NCBI RefSeq assembly: GCF_000018405.1
Contig: NC_009943.1
Span: 2,049,001-2,113,000, forward strand
Length of the DNA: 64,000 nucleotides
Direction: 5' to 3'
Source of the DNA: Desulfosudis oleivorans Hxd3
GTDB taxonomy: Bacteria > Desulfobacterota > Desulfobacteria > Desulfobacterales > Desulfosudaceae
Part shown: positions 45,391 to 53,648 of the stretch, piece after piece
How the letters are laid out: every line of letters begins with the position of its first letter
Numbering within the stretch: the first letter of the stretch is position 1
Translations under genes and position numbers: made by a program
The notes under the pieces: model-generated
What the model was told of the DNA's origin: nothing
The model's input: only the letters and a program-made list of their open reading frames with translations
The model's database searches: none

Positions 45391-46035
45391 TCATACCGGC
45401 AGCATCTCCACCTGCGGGGACATGCCCGGCTCATATTGAATCAATGCCCCCTGCCCTTTTCCGCCGATACTGCAATTGACCACCAGGGTCTCTTCCAGCC
45501 GGGCCACACCCGGCATCTCGTGAAGATGGCCGCAAATCACCAGCGGAATCCGGTTCTCTGTAATAATCTGCCGTAACCCCGCCGAGCCCGCATGCCACCG
45601 GCCGAACACCCGGTCCAGCACACCCCTGGGCGGCGGATGGGCCACCAGTACCGATACGCCTGTAAACTGATTGCCGACCCCGGCAACCATCCGCTGTTCC
45701 GCCAGGCAGAGCCGGGAGTCAAAAGGAAGCAGAAAGGTGCCGCTGATCCCGGAAAAAACAAGGCCTTCCACGTTCATCCGGTTGAGGTGAAGCCAGGAGA
45801 TATTTTTCCGGTGAAAAACGGTCTGTTCCATTCGTCGGCCGTCGCTGTTGCCCCGCACAGCCAGCACTGGCACCGGCATGCGGGAAAGTTCTTCCATGGA
45901 ACGGTTTGCGGAAAACCAGCCGGCCACATCACCGGCCACCACCAGCAGGTCGGCGTTGAGGTCCGCCACCCGGCGACGGATCATGTCAAACCGGTGGGAC
46001 CTGCCGTGTATGTCGGCAACAGCGTAAATACGCAT
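45391..46035 (-). CDS. Calcineurin-like metallophosphoesterase
   Basis: 214 residues. All metal-binding motifs are seen: A-D-I-H-G near 7-11, V-V-A-G-D-V-A-G near 32-39, R-G-N-S-D near 61-65 (usually G-N-H-E/D; here Ser replaces His, as in the YfcE/MJ0936-like branch), V-A-H-P-P near 131-135, and G-H-L-H near 169-172. Likely a two-metal phosphodiesterase of the YfcE type, cytoplasmic, substrate unknown. It ends 10 bases from the end of the convergent PilZ gene. Confidence 0.87.
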   Translation of the reverse strand: MRIYAVADIHGRSHRFDMIRRRVADLNADLLVVAGDVAGWFSANRSMEELSRMPVPVLAVRGNSDGRRMEQTVFHRKNISWLHLNRMNVEGLVFSGISGTFLLPFDSRLCLAEQRMVAGVGNQFTGVSVLVAHPPPRGVLDRVFGRWHAGSAGLRQIITENRIPLVICGHLHEMPGVARLEETLVVNCSIGGKGQGALIQYEPGMSPQVEMLPV

Positions 46036-46102
46036 GGATCAGGTGTGGAACAGGTATTGGGGTGAACCGGCCGCGGGCTGGCGTCAAAAAAACAGCGGAA
46101 CA

Positions 46103-46474
46103 TCAATCGACCTTGCCGTCCAGGATGTCTTCGGCTTCCTGCATATCATTGGCATACCGGCCCCGGTATCCGACGTTCATGGAGGTCTTGTCAAACTGAA
46201 TATGGCCCCAGCTTCCATATTTGCGGACCACCCGGACCACTTCGGAAACGCCGGCATCAACCAGAAACTCCTGAACGCCGCTGATGAGAAATTCGTACTG
46301 CTCATCAAGCAGCTCAAAATCCCTCAGGTCGGTGAGGCAGGTAAACCCGGAACGCAGGTCTTTGCAAACGTCACGAATTCCCTCGGCCACCTTCATCATC
46401 TCCTCCAGGCTGTCCAGTTTGCCCAGCGTGAGGTAGAGCCTGTTTTTTTCCTTGTCTGCACGGATTGAATGCAT
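46103..46474 (-). CDS. Small STAS/SpoIIAA-like protein
   Basis: 123 residues; ATG 46474 with GGGAGG upstream. The pattern of strands and helices (N-R-L-Y-L-T-L-G-K, a long helix E-E-M-M-K-V-A-E-G-I, then F-T-C-L-T-D-L-R-D-F near 43-52) resembles SpoIIAA-like/STAS domains, which are used in regulation rather than catalysis. No phosphorylatable Ser/Thr can be pinpointed. Assignment is tentative. It is 57 bases downstream of the thymidylate-synthase-like gene on the same strand and may be co-transcribed. Confidence 0.65.
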   Translation of the reverse strand: MHSIRADKEKNRLYLTLGKLDSLEEMMKVAEGIRDVCKDLRSGFTCLTDLRDFELLDEQYEFLISGVQEFLVDAGVSEVVRVVRKYGSWGHIQFDKTSMNVGYRGRYANDMQEAEDILDGKVD

Positions 46475-46531
46475 AATTTTTCGCCCTCCCTTTCAAGGAC
46501 GTCCAACATCATTATCTTTCTGTTGTGGCCA

Positions 46532-47323
46532 TTATGTTTTGAGACATCTCAATTTGGCCAGATCCTCGGCATATCCATACAGGTGCAGCCCCTTGCTCTC
46601 CACGATCATGGGGCCGTCGGCCACGCCGATCTCACCGGCCATGTACTCTTTTAAATTCTGAATGCCCGCCAGGTTGGCGGGAAGCCCGCCCCACAGGTCC
46701 CAGGAACGGAAATAAACAAAGAAAATCAACTGGTCGTCCTGGATCCGGGTGTCGATGGAACGGAGGCAGGGCGGGTCCAGCAGGGCCAGGTCCGAGGGTT
46801 CGGCCACCTGAAGCACCATCTGGTTGTTCCGGGCGCCGAACCGTTTATAGGTGTCAATGACCCATTCAATCTGGTTGATGTAAAGCCGGCCGTCCTCCTC
46901 AAACACGATTTTGCCGTCCGGCTCCCGCCGGTCCACGATTTCCGAAGCATTTTCGTGCCACCATGCCAGCTTGTCGCCGTAAAGTGGGGCCCGGGTCAGC
47001 CGCTCGCCGTAGGTGTAGGACTCCCCCGGCTCTTTTCGGGGGGTCATCAGGTATTCGATGTAGGCACGGTCATAACCGTCACCGCCGTAAACATAGGCCT
47101 CCTCCACGGGATTGGGAATGCCGCAGGAGGCCGGAATATCAGGCAGAATGGGGGGTGTGCCGGGAAACTTCACATATCCGGTAAAATAGTCGTACTCCAG
47201 CCGGGTCTGGCCGGCAAAAGAGCCCCGGTCGATGGTAAACCGCCGACCATGGTCCAGAATATCGTAAACCGCCTGAAACCAGAGATCCGGCAGATCCCTG
47301 GCCTCTACCCTGTGCATATGCAT
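46532..47323 (-). CDS. Thymidylate-synthase-like protein (archaeal-type)
   Basis: 263 residues from ATG 47323 (AAAGGG upstream); a TTG at 47344 would add seven residues. The C-terminal half carries thymidylate synthase features: P-P-C-L-R-S near 185-190 with the expected catalytic Cys, then F-R-S-W-D-L-W-G-G-L-P-A-N-L-A-G near 205-220, which matches the R-S-x-D-x-x-x-G-x-P-x-N core, and L-H-L-Y near 245, the Y-H substrate-binding region. It is about as long as E. coli ThyA but the sequence style (L-W-G-G-L-P-A-N) suggests the archaeal or dCMP/dUMP hydroxymethylase branch. Whether it makes dTMP, or modifies another nucleotide, cannot be decided here. Confidence 0.75.
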   Translation of the reverse strand: MHMHRVEARDLPDLWFQAVYDILDHGRRFTIDRGSFAGQTRLEYDYFTGYVKFPGTPPILPDIPASCGIPNPVEEAYVYGGDGYDRAYIEYLMTPRKEPGESYTYGERLTRAPLYGDKLAWWHENASEIVDRREPDGKIVFEEDGRLYINQIEWVIDTYKRFGARNNQMVLQVAEPSDLALLDPPCLRSIDTRIQDDQLIFFVYFRSWDLWGGLPANLAGIQNLKEYMAGEIGVADGPMIVESKGLHLYGYAEDLAKLRCLKT

Positions 47324-47537
47324 TCCAACCCTTTCTACTTTCAAATGTGAAAATTGATCTGTTTCGGCAACATACCATAAGAGTGTAAAATAATAAACAG
47401 TGTTTTATGCCTGTTGCGCAAAAAAACGCACACTGTCGAAATACGGGCACGCCTTTTGTCAAAACCGGTTGACACGGTTTTGCGCCATTGCTATCCATAC
47501 ACAGGCTTTATTTCCACACACCGGACCGGATACGCGC

Positions 47538-48998
47538 TTGGAATCGAACGCATACCACAGCACCCGACGGAAATCGCCAAAACAGCGGCAGATACGGCTG
47601 GCGGTTCTTTTCTTTCTGCTGCTGCTCTCTATTCCATGGGCCTGCCCCGTATGGGCCGGACAGAATTTTCAGGGCCTGTGGTGTTCGGACATTCACTTTG
47701 ATCCCTTTTTCGATCCGGCCATTGTGCCGGAGCTCAATCGCCGGCCCGAAAAAGAGTGGCCTTCCATCCTGGCAGGTTCCCCCCTTCAGGGCCGTCTTCC
47801 AAAAGCCGGGGAACAGACCGGCCTTGCCCTTCTGGAGTCCACCCTGCAGGCGATGCGCGCCCGGCTTGCCCGGCCTGAATTTATTATCTGCTCCGGCGAT
47901 TTTCTGGCCCATGGTTTTAATGAAAAATACGCGGCCATCACAGGGGAAAAAAATCCGGCGGCCTGTTCCGCCTTTATCGACAAAACCCTCTCTTTTCTCG
48001 TCTCCCGTTTTACCTTCTATTTTCCGGATGCGCCGGTTCTCTTCTCTCTGGGCAACACGGACAGCTATGAAGGCGACTACCGCGCCACTGCTCACAGCCC
48101 TTTTTTCAAGGCCTCAGCCCCGCTTCTGGGGCAGGCGTTTCTCAAGACCGGGCAGGACGAAAAAACGTTTGCCGCCACCTATCGCCAGGGCGGTTATTTT
48201 GAAACCCGCCTTTTGGGCCGAAAAAACCTTCGCGTTTTTTCTCTCAACACCACGTTCTTCTCCAGAAAAACGTCGAAAGCCGGCCCCGGTCCGGCCGCCG
48301 AACAACTGGCGTGGCTGGAAGACCGCATAGACCATGCGGCCCGGCGCAAGGAAAAGGTCTGGGTGCTGATGCACATACCGCCGGGCATCAGCGTCTATTC
48401 CACCCTGCAAAAAAATCCCGGCCGCGCGGTTCCGAAAAAACCGGTCTTGCTTCTCAATCAGACGTACCTTGCACCGTTGAAACAGATCCTCACACGATAT
48501 CCAGATACCGTGGCAGCCCTCTTTGCAGGCCACATTCACCGGAACGACTTTCGCCTGTTGCGCACGGATGCCGGCCCGCCGGCAGTGGTGCTGGTGACGG
48601 CCGCGGTCTCCCCGGTATTTGACAACAACCCGGTGTTTCGAGTGGTAACGGTTGATCCGGCCGGTTTTACCATTGCCGGCATGGAAGAGTGGTTTCTGGA
48701 CCTTCTCACCGGGAAATGGCAGCGGGGCGCAGCATGGGGCCCCCGCCCCCTCACCGGCAAAACCCTGCACCGGTTCTGGCAGGAGATGAAAGATACCCCC
48801 GCCCTGGCCGACCGGTATATGGCCGCCTACAACGGGTTTGCAAAGCCCGACGCCATCACGGGACAGACCTTTGCATTTTACCATGCCGCCATGGGCGCGC
48901 TTGATGCCCCGGGATATCAGCAGGCCCTGGAAGGCTGGTTCCTGCCGGACACTCCACCGCCGGCCGATGTAATGACCGTGCCGGCCGGCCCGGATTGA
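47538..48998 (+). CDS. Secreted metallophosphoesterase (acid sphingomyelinase-like)
   Basis: 486 residues if TTG 47538 is the start; GGACCGGA lies upstream and the following sequence is a proper signal peptide (basic R-K-S-P-K-Q-R-Q then a hydrophobic core, cleavage after V-W-A). The frame is open back to 47400, but that extension is Cys/His-rich and unlike coding sequence. The phosphoesterase motifs are C-S-D-I-H-F-D near 48-54, I-C-S-G-D-F near 118-123, S-L-G-N-T-D near 169-174, L-M-H-I-P-P-G near 276-282 and A-G-H-I-H near 327-331. Order and C-terminal extension resemble the acid-sphingomyelinase branch. It probably hydrolyses an extracytoplasmic phosphodiester. Confidence 0.8.
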   Translation: MESNAYHSTRRKSPKQRQIRLAVLFFLLLLSIPWACPVWAGQNFQGLWCSDIHFDPFFDPAIVPELNRRPEKEWPSILAGSPLQGRLPKAGEQTGLALLESTLQAMRARLARPEFIICSGDFLAHGFNEKYAAITGEKNPAACSAFIDKTLSFLVSRFTFYFPDAPVLFSLGNTDSYEGDYRATAHSPFFKASAPLLGQAFLKTGQDEKTFAATYRQGGYFETRLLGRKNLRVFSLNTTFFSRKTSKAGPGPAAEQLAWLEDRIDHAARRKEKVWVLMHIPPGISVYSTLQKNPGRAVPKKPVLLLNQTYLAPLKQILTRYPDTVAALFAGHIHRNDFRLLRTDAGPPAVVLVTAAVSPVFDNNPVFRVVTVDPAGFTIAGMEEWFLDLLTGKWQRGAAWGPRPLTGKTLHRFWQEMKDTPALADRYMAAYNGFAKPDAITGQTFAFYHAAMGALDAPGYQQALEGWFLPDTPPPADVMTVPAGPD

Positions 48999-49059
48999 CA
49001 AACCCCGCCACATCCTCTAACTTGTGTTTTTTTATCAGAATCAAAAAAGGACAGGATCA

Positions 49060-49815
49060 ATGAGCTGGATCGGTAAAATGGTGGGCGGCACCCTCGGGTT
49101 TGCCCTGGGTGGCCCGGTGGGCGCGATTCTGGGCGGGGTGTTCGGCCACGCCTTTGACACGAAGGAAGAGCGGGCGCTTTCCGGCGGCGGCCCCACCCTG
49201 CTTTCACCCGAGGAAGAGGCCCAGATGACCTTTTTTGTGGCCGGTTTTTCCATGCTGGCCAAACTGGCCGCCGTGGACGGCCGGGTAACGAAAGAAGAAA
49301 TGGAAGCGGTCCAGCGCTTCATGGCTCAGGACCTTTCCATGACCGAAAAAAACCAGCAGGTGGCCTTTCGCATCTTTCGCCAGGCCGCTGCCTCGAGCAA
49401 CACGTTTGACCAGTTTGCCCGCCAGTTCCACGAAAGATTTGCCGACAAACCCGAACTGCTGGACCTGATGCTTGATATCCTGCTGCGGGTCTCCCTGGCC
49501 GACGGCCATATCAGCCCGGACGAAGAGGCCCTGATTCAGTCCGCGGCCCGGATCTTTCAATACAGCGAGGCCGCGTACAGCCGGATTAAAGAGCGATACG
49601 TGAAAAGCTCGGATTCGGTCTATGCCGTGCTCAAGAGTGAAAGAAGCAACACCGATGAAGAGATAAAAAAGCAGTACCGTAAACTGGTGTCCGAATTTCA
49701 CCCGGACAAAATCGCCTCCAAGGGCCTGCCCGACGAGTTTACCGCCTTTGCCGCTGAAAAATTCCGCGAAATCCACGAGGCCTACGAGACCATTCGCAGG
49801 GAGCGGGGTTTCTAG
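49060..49815 (+). CDS. djlA: DjlA-type membrane-anchored co-chaperone (TerB and J domains)
   Basis: 251 residues from ATG 49060 with AGGACAGGA upstream. The N-terminus is a Gly-rich transmembrane helix (G-G-T-L-G-F-A-L-G-G-P-V-G), as in E. coli DjlA. Residues about 45-165 form a TerB-like acidic helical domain (A-K-L-A-A-V-D-G-R-V-T, S-L-A-D-G-H-I-S). The last ~65 residues are a J domain with E-F-H-P-D-K, the HPD motif that stimulates DnaK. In E. coli the J domain is also C-terminal. Start and domain order support the call. Confidence 0.92.
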   Translation: MSWIGKMVGGTLGFALGGPVGAILGGVFGHAFDTKEERALSGGGPTLLSPEEEAQMTFFVAGFSMLAKLAAVDGRVTKEEMEAVQRFMAQDLSMTEKNQQVAFRIFRQAAASSNTFDQFARQFHERFADKPELLDLMLDILLRVSLADGHISPDEEALIQSAARIFQYSEAAYSRIKERYVKSSDSVYAVLKSERSNTDEEIKKQYRKLVSEFHPDKIASKGLPDEFTAFAAEKFREIHEAYETIRRERGF

Positions 49816-50627
49816 GCCGGGCCGGCCTCCCGTATAATGGCCCGGACCATGTTGGCAAAACTCACGTTGCCCATGCAGAGCCACTTGATAAACCGCACCT
49901 CCCGGTCTTTCATCCGTTGAATGACAGCGTCCGCGTCATCCCCCTTTTCAACCAGTCCCAGGACCTCGCCCTGCAGATCTTCCAGAAAGGCCAGCTTTCG
50001 CTGAATATGGGCCTTGCCGTTGCCGATGCAGGGCCGGTGGGCACAGAGCAGCCAGTCAAAGTCCAGGGTCAGCACCCTGCGCAGGGAGGCAAGCTGGTCG
50101 ACAAAGGTTTCATCGGCCCGGAAATACTTGATGCGGTCCCCAAGATAGAGGTCACCTGAAAAAAGCCGGCCGTTGTCCGCATCCAGAAAAACGGTGTGGT
50201 CTTTGCTGTGGCCCGGCGTGTGAACCGGCGTCAGGGTGCAGTCGCCGGCATCCACAACCGCCGGCAGGGGCGATACCGCCACCGGGTCGGTTTTTCCCCA
50301 GATCAGGCGCTGGTAGGGAAAGATTGAATATTCAGTTTTCAGTTTTTCCGCTGTCAGAAAATGGCCGAGCACCGGCACGCCATGCTGAAGGGAGAGAATC
50401 CGGGCATTGCCACTGTGGTCTTCATGGTAATGGGTCAACAGAATGGCGCAAACATCTTCTTTGGCCAGGGCCGCGGTAATTGTCTTTCGCATGTGGTTCT
50501 GGCCGGTGTCGATCAGCACATTGCCGGTCCGGTAAAAATGGACAGTCATCAGGGGGCGGCCCACAGGGCCATACCCTGCCTCATACGCCACCACCGGTCC
50601 AAACATTTTTTTGCGAAAAATATTCAT
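49812..50627 (-). CDS. MBL-fold metallo-hydrolase
   Basis: 271 residues. The signature L-T-H-Y-H-E-D-H-S-G near 59-68 gives the H-x-H-x-D-H metal site; H-T-P-G-H-S near 134-139 and C-A-H-R-P near 193-197 provide other ligands. This is the glyoxalase II-like/lactonase-type subgroup, but the substrate is not evident. The start overlaps the mtaB stop as ATGA, so it is translationally coupled to that tRNA-modification gene. Its stop overlaps the last four bases of djlA on the opposite strand. Confidence 0.87.
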   Translation of the reverse strand: MNIFRKKMFGPVVAYEAGYGPVGRPLMTVHFYRTGNVLIDTGQNHMRKTITAALAKEDVCAILLTHYHEDHSGNARILSLQHGVPVLGHFLTAEKLKTEYSIFPYQRLIWGKTDPVAVSPLPAVVDAGDCTLTPVHTPGHSKDHTVFLDADNGRLFSGDLYLGDRIKYFRADETFVDQLASLRRVLTLDFDWLLCAHRPCIGNGKAHIQRKLAFLEDLQGEVLGLVEKGDDADAVIQRMKDREVRFIKWLCMGNVSFANMVRAIIREAGPA

Positions 50628-51979
50628 TTGTCGGCTTCTTCCCGTGCCGCACGCGCCGGGGTCGCGATTTCCCCTTTTACCTGCAACCCCTCCACCTGCT
50701 CCCCGATCCGGACATTCACCAGTTGCCCCCGAAGCGCTTCCGGCCCCTTGACCAGAACAGACAGGTAATTGGTGGAAACCGCCTTGAGCAGGCCGGTTTT
50801 GCGGTCCGGCGTCTCCTCCACCAGGGCCGGCACCATTCTTTCGTAATTATTTTGACAGAAAATCCGTTTCTTTTCCGCCCCCAGATTCCGCAGCCGGGCG
50901 CAACGGGACTTGATCTCTTCTGCCGGCACCGGGTTGTCCATGGCCGCGGCACGGGTGCCGGGCCGGGACGAAAAGGGAAAAACATGCAGGTAGCTCACCG
51001 GCAGGGTTTCAACCAGGCAAAAGGTCTCTTCAAACAGGGCGGCGGTTTCACCGGGAAACCCCACCAGCACATCCGCGCCGATGGCGGCATGGGGCACCCG
51101 TTTTCGCACCGCCGCCACCCGGTCGGCATAAACTTCAGCGGTGTAGGGCCGGCCCATGCGGCCCAGCACATCGTTGGAACCGCTTTGCAGGGGCAGGTGA
51201 AAATGGTCGCAGATCATGTCGGTGCCGGCCGCCAGGTCCAGCAGGTCATCGGTGAGCTCACACGGCTCAATGGAGCTGAGCCGCAGCCGGGATACGAGCC
51301 GGCGCCGGACAACGGTTGTAAGCAGTTCCAGAAGGGAGACCGAGGGCGACAGATCGGCGCCGTAAAGGCCCAGGTGAATGCCGGCCAGCACCACCTCCCG
51401 GCGGCCGTCCGCGTCAAGCGCGGCAAGGGCTGCCATCACCCGGTCCGGCGTCATGCTGACGCTGGGGCCCCGGGCATGGGGCACGATACAGTAGGCGCAA
51501 AAAGCGTTGCACCCGTCCTGGATGCGCAGAAAGGCCCGGGTCCGAAACCCGGTCACCGCCGCCGGGGAAAGCCGGGTAAACAGGTCACGGCGCTCCCCCT
51601 GGTCCACGATGCGAACAGGGCCGCCAGGCGTAAAAGCGTCTTCCATGGACCGGACGGTCTCAGGAATCCGGTACTTGGCGCAGTGGTACACGATGCAGTC
51701 CACCGCACCGGTGGCGGCCAGCTCCTCTGCGTTCAGGGTGGCATGGCACCCCGTGGCAAGGACCATGGCAAAAGGGTGTTCGCGCCGGAGCCGGCGGAGC
51801 AGCTGGCGGGACTGCATGGCGCCCCTGGAGGTCACGGTGCAGGTGTTGACAATGCAAAGATCAGCAGGGCCGCCGGCATCGGCCAGACACCATCCTTCGG
51901 AGATCAGGGCCGCTGCAATGGCCTCGGATTCAAATTGATTAACCTTGCACCCCAGGGTTTTAATGATAAAGCTTTTCAT
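50624..51979 (-). CDS. mtaB: tRNA (N6-threonylcarbamoyladenosine(37)-C2)-methylthiotransferase MtaB
   Basis: 451 residues. N-terminal UPF0004 domain starts T-L-G-C-K-V-N-Q-F-E-S, the MtaB rather than MiaB pattern, with further cluster cysteines (C-T-V-T, A-T-G-C-H). Radical SAM motif in Q-D-G-C-N-A-F-C-A-Y-C-I near 148-159. A TRAM domain occupies the last ~65 residues (G-Q-L-V-N-V-R-I). It converts t6A37 to ms2t6A37 in tRNAs reading ANN codons. It is followed by the coupled MBL-fold gene. Confidence 0.94.
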   Translation of the reverse strand: MKSFIIKTLGCKVNQFESEAIAAALISEGWCLADAGGPADLCIVNTCTVTSRGAMQSRQLLRRLRREHPFAMVLATGCHATLNAEELAATGAVDCIVYHCAKYRIPETVRSMEDAFTPGGPVRIVDQGERRDLFTRLSPAAVTGFRTRAFLRIQDGCNAFCAYCIVPHARGPSVSMTPDRVMAALAALDADGRREVVLAGIHLGLYGADLSPSVSLLELLTTVVRRRLVSRLRLSSIEPCELTDDLLDLAAGTDMICDHFHLPLQSGSNDVLGRMGRPYTAEVYADRVAAVRKRVPHAAIGADVLVGFPGETAALFEETFCLVETLPVSYLHVFPFSSRPGTRAAAMDNPVPAEEIKSRCARLRNLGAEKKRIFCQNNYERMVPALVEETPDRKTGLLKAVSTNYLSVLVKGPEALRGQLVNVRIGEQVEGLQVKGEIATPARAAREEADK

Positions 51980-52055
51980 CAGGTACTTATGATTAAATAA
52001 TTCAAATCTTTCGTTTATCCATCAATTGATGGTAGTGAGCAATTTGCACTCTTCC

Positions 52056-52090
52056 CCTTGGACCCTTGAATCCTTGAATCCTGTGTATCC
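52056..52090 (+). repeat. CCCTTGAAT-type short repeat, block 1
   Basis: Tandem imperfect copies (CCCTTGGA, CCCTTGAAT, CCTTGAATCC) in the 173-base gap between mtaB and mnmA. The same words recur, inverted, at 53177-53220 and directly at 53328-53370. Confidence 0.7.
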
Positions 52091-52152
52091 ACATACAGTT
52101 CATCTTTCTCTTCATCTTACCCTTAATCCTTCGTCTAATCCTAATCTTGCTC

Positions 52153-53229
52153 TCATTCCGCCCTGATAATACCCCCGCCGAGAACAGCGTCCCCGTCATA
52201 AAAAACCGCTCCCTGGCCCGGGGCCACGGCAAACTGGGGCGTGACAAACTCAACAACCGCGTCTGTTTCGCCCAGGGCCGTCAGCCGGGCCGGCACTTCT
52301 GTCTGATTGTACCGGATCTTTACAGACACGTTCATGGAACCTTTCGGCCTGTCCGGAATCCAGTTTACCTGCGCCACCCGGCAGACCGGGACAAACAGGT
52401 CCTGCCGGAACCCCACCTTCAGGCAGTTGCGCGCCATGTCCAGGGCCGCCACATAGTAGGGCTGTTCAGCCGGGCAGTTGATTCCCCTGCGCTGGCCCAC
52501 GGTAAACCGGTGCAGCCCGGAATGGGTGCCGATCAACCGGCCCGTCATGTCTTCAATCGGGCCCGGGCCCGGGATGGCCGGAACCTGGGCCTCTATAAAA
52601 TCGGCGCATTCTTCGCCCCTGATAAAACAGACATCCTGGCTTTCTTTGCTCTCAATGGGAACAAGACCGTGCCGGGCCGCGTGGGCCCGCACCTGGTCCT
52701 TTGTCATCCGCTCCAGGGGAAACCGGGCCCGGCCAAGCTGATCCTGGGACAGAAAGGCAAGAAAATAGCTCTGCTCCTTTGCCGGGTCCGCCCCTTTCCA
52801 GAGCCGCACACCGTCCGGGTCTTTGGTTGTCCGGCAGTAATGGCCCGTGGCAACGGCATCGGCGCCCAGGGAACGGGCGTAGTCCATGCAGGCCCCAAAC
52901 TTGATGCGGCTGTTGCACACCATGCAGGGATTGGGTGTTTCACCGCGAAGGTAGGCAGCGGTAAAATAGTCCACCACATTGGATTGAAACACGGTCCGGC
53001 AGTCAAAAATGAAAACCGGAATATCCATTTGCGTAAACAGCTTTTCAAGCCGTCCTGCCCGGTCTTCCGGTTCATACCCGGTGAGAAAATGGATGGCCGT
53101 CACGTCAGCCCCGGACTGTTTCAGCAGGTGGGCCGCCACCAGAGAATCTATTCCGCCGCTGACAAGAACGGCAATCAAAGGGTTCGAGGATTCAAGGGGC
53201 CAAGGGTTCAAGGGGTTCATCAGGGGCAT
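52153..53229 (-). CDS. mnmA: tRNA-specific 2-thiouridylase MnmA
   Basis: 358 residues from ATG 53229; ATG 53220 is also possible. The PP-loop is S-G-G-I-D-S near 24-29 (more often SGGVDS). C-M-V-C-N-S-R-I-K-F-G near 101-111 holds the catalytic Cys, T-G-H-Y near 126-129 and E-S-Q-D-V-C-F-I near 194-201 follow, the last with the second catalytic Cys. It thiolates U34 of tRNA Lys, Glu and Gln. The first ~18 residues (rich in Asn, Pro, Leu) are encoded by the CCCTTGAAT-type repeat and are not part of the conserved protein; an in-frame TTG beside the I-A-V-L-V strand could be the original start. Confidence 0.94.
   Translation of the reverse strand: MPLMNPLNPWPLESSNPLIAVLVSGGIDSLVAAHLLKQSGADVTAIHFLTGYEPEDRAGRLEKLFTQMDIPVFIFDCRTVFQSNVVDYFTAAYLRGETPNPCMVCNSRIKFGACMDYARSLGADAVATGHYCRTTKDPDGVRLWKGADPAKEQSYFLAFLSQDQLGRARFPLERMTKDQVRAHAARHGLVPIESKESQDVCFIRGEECADFIEAQVPAIPGPGPIEDMTGRLIGTHSGLHRFTVGQRRGINCPAEQPYYVAALDMARNCLKVGFRQDLFVPVCRVAQVNWIPDRPKGSMNVSVKIRYNQTEVPARLTALGETDAVVEFVTPQFAVAPGQGAVFYDGDAVLGGGIIRAE
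53177..53220 (-). repeat. CCCTTGAAT-type short repeat, block 2 (inside mnmA 5' end)
   Basis: On the minus strand GAACCCCTTGAACCC, TTGGCCCCTTGAATCC and TCGAACCC follow one another and encode the N-terminal tail of MnmA. The block is inverted relative to 53328-53370 and could pair with it. Confidence 0.75.
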
Positions 53230-53327
53230 CTCTAAAAATTGATTTTCTTCTGCGGCCTTCGCGTCTTTGCGAAAAATTTAATTTTTCGAGGTTTCCTCAA
53301 GTCTTTGTTTATCGTATTTCACTTGGT

Positions 53328-53370
53328 TCCTTGAACCCTTGAATCCTCGACTCCTCGAACCCTTAACTTG
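53328..53370 (+). repeat. CCCTTGAAT-type short repeat, block 3
   Basis: Tandem near-copies of an 8-9-base unit (CCTTGAACC, CTTGAATCC, TCGACTCC, TCGAACCC). Reverse-complementary to the block within the mnmA 5' end, about 110 bases away. Confidence 0.75.
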
Positions 53371-53381
53371 CCAGCCCGGAT

Positions 53382-53512
53382 ATTTCACGAGTTGATTTGG
53401 CCGCAGATGCAAGGCGCGGGACATGAAGCTGTAGTCAATCTACCGCGAATGTTCCGCAACACAGTCCCGCCGATGGCGGGACCAAGGTGACTCGCCCGAA
53501 GGGTGAAATTTT
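53382..53512. repeat. Putative dispersed intergenic element with inverted ends
   Basis: Starts ATTTCACGAGT...TTTGG and ends CCAAGGTGACTC...GGTGAAAT, so its ends are partly inverted repeats. It contains a perfect hairpin GTCCCGCC-GAT-GGCGGGAC (53464-53482). No coding capacity. It has the look of a small mobile or palindromic element, but only one copy is in this window. Confidence 0.5.
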
Positions 53513-53648
53513 TCGACATAAAATTGACACAAAATACCTTAAGCCATTCATGACAGTTTGTATTTTCAAAAAAGGCTGATATCTATTACAACATTCTGTA
53601 TATTATAAAAAACTTACCAATGTTGAAAAATTTCATGAAATATTCGGG

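Larger units (their letters stand above)
53230..53648. other. Repeat-rich intergenic region upstream of mnmA
   Basis: About 420 bases without a gene. It contains a CTTTGCG-type fragment (near 53255-53275), a CCCTTGAAT-type block (53328-53370), a larger dispersed-looking element (53382-53512) and an AT-rich stretch (53520-53648) ending at the chemoreceptor stop. Confidence 0.75.

Noticed and set aside
47400-47537. N-terminal extension of the secreted phosphoesterase from GTG 47400
   Set aside because: No ribosome-binding site, Cys/His-rich atypical composition, and it would bury the signal peptide about 46 residues from the N-terminus.
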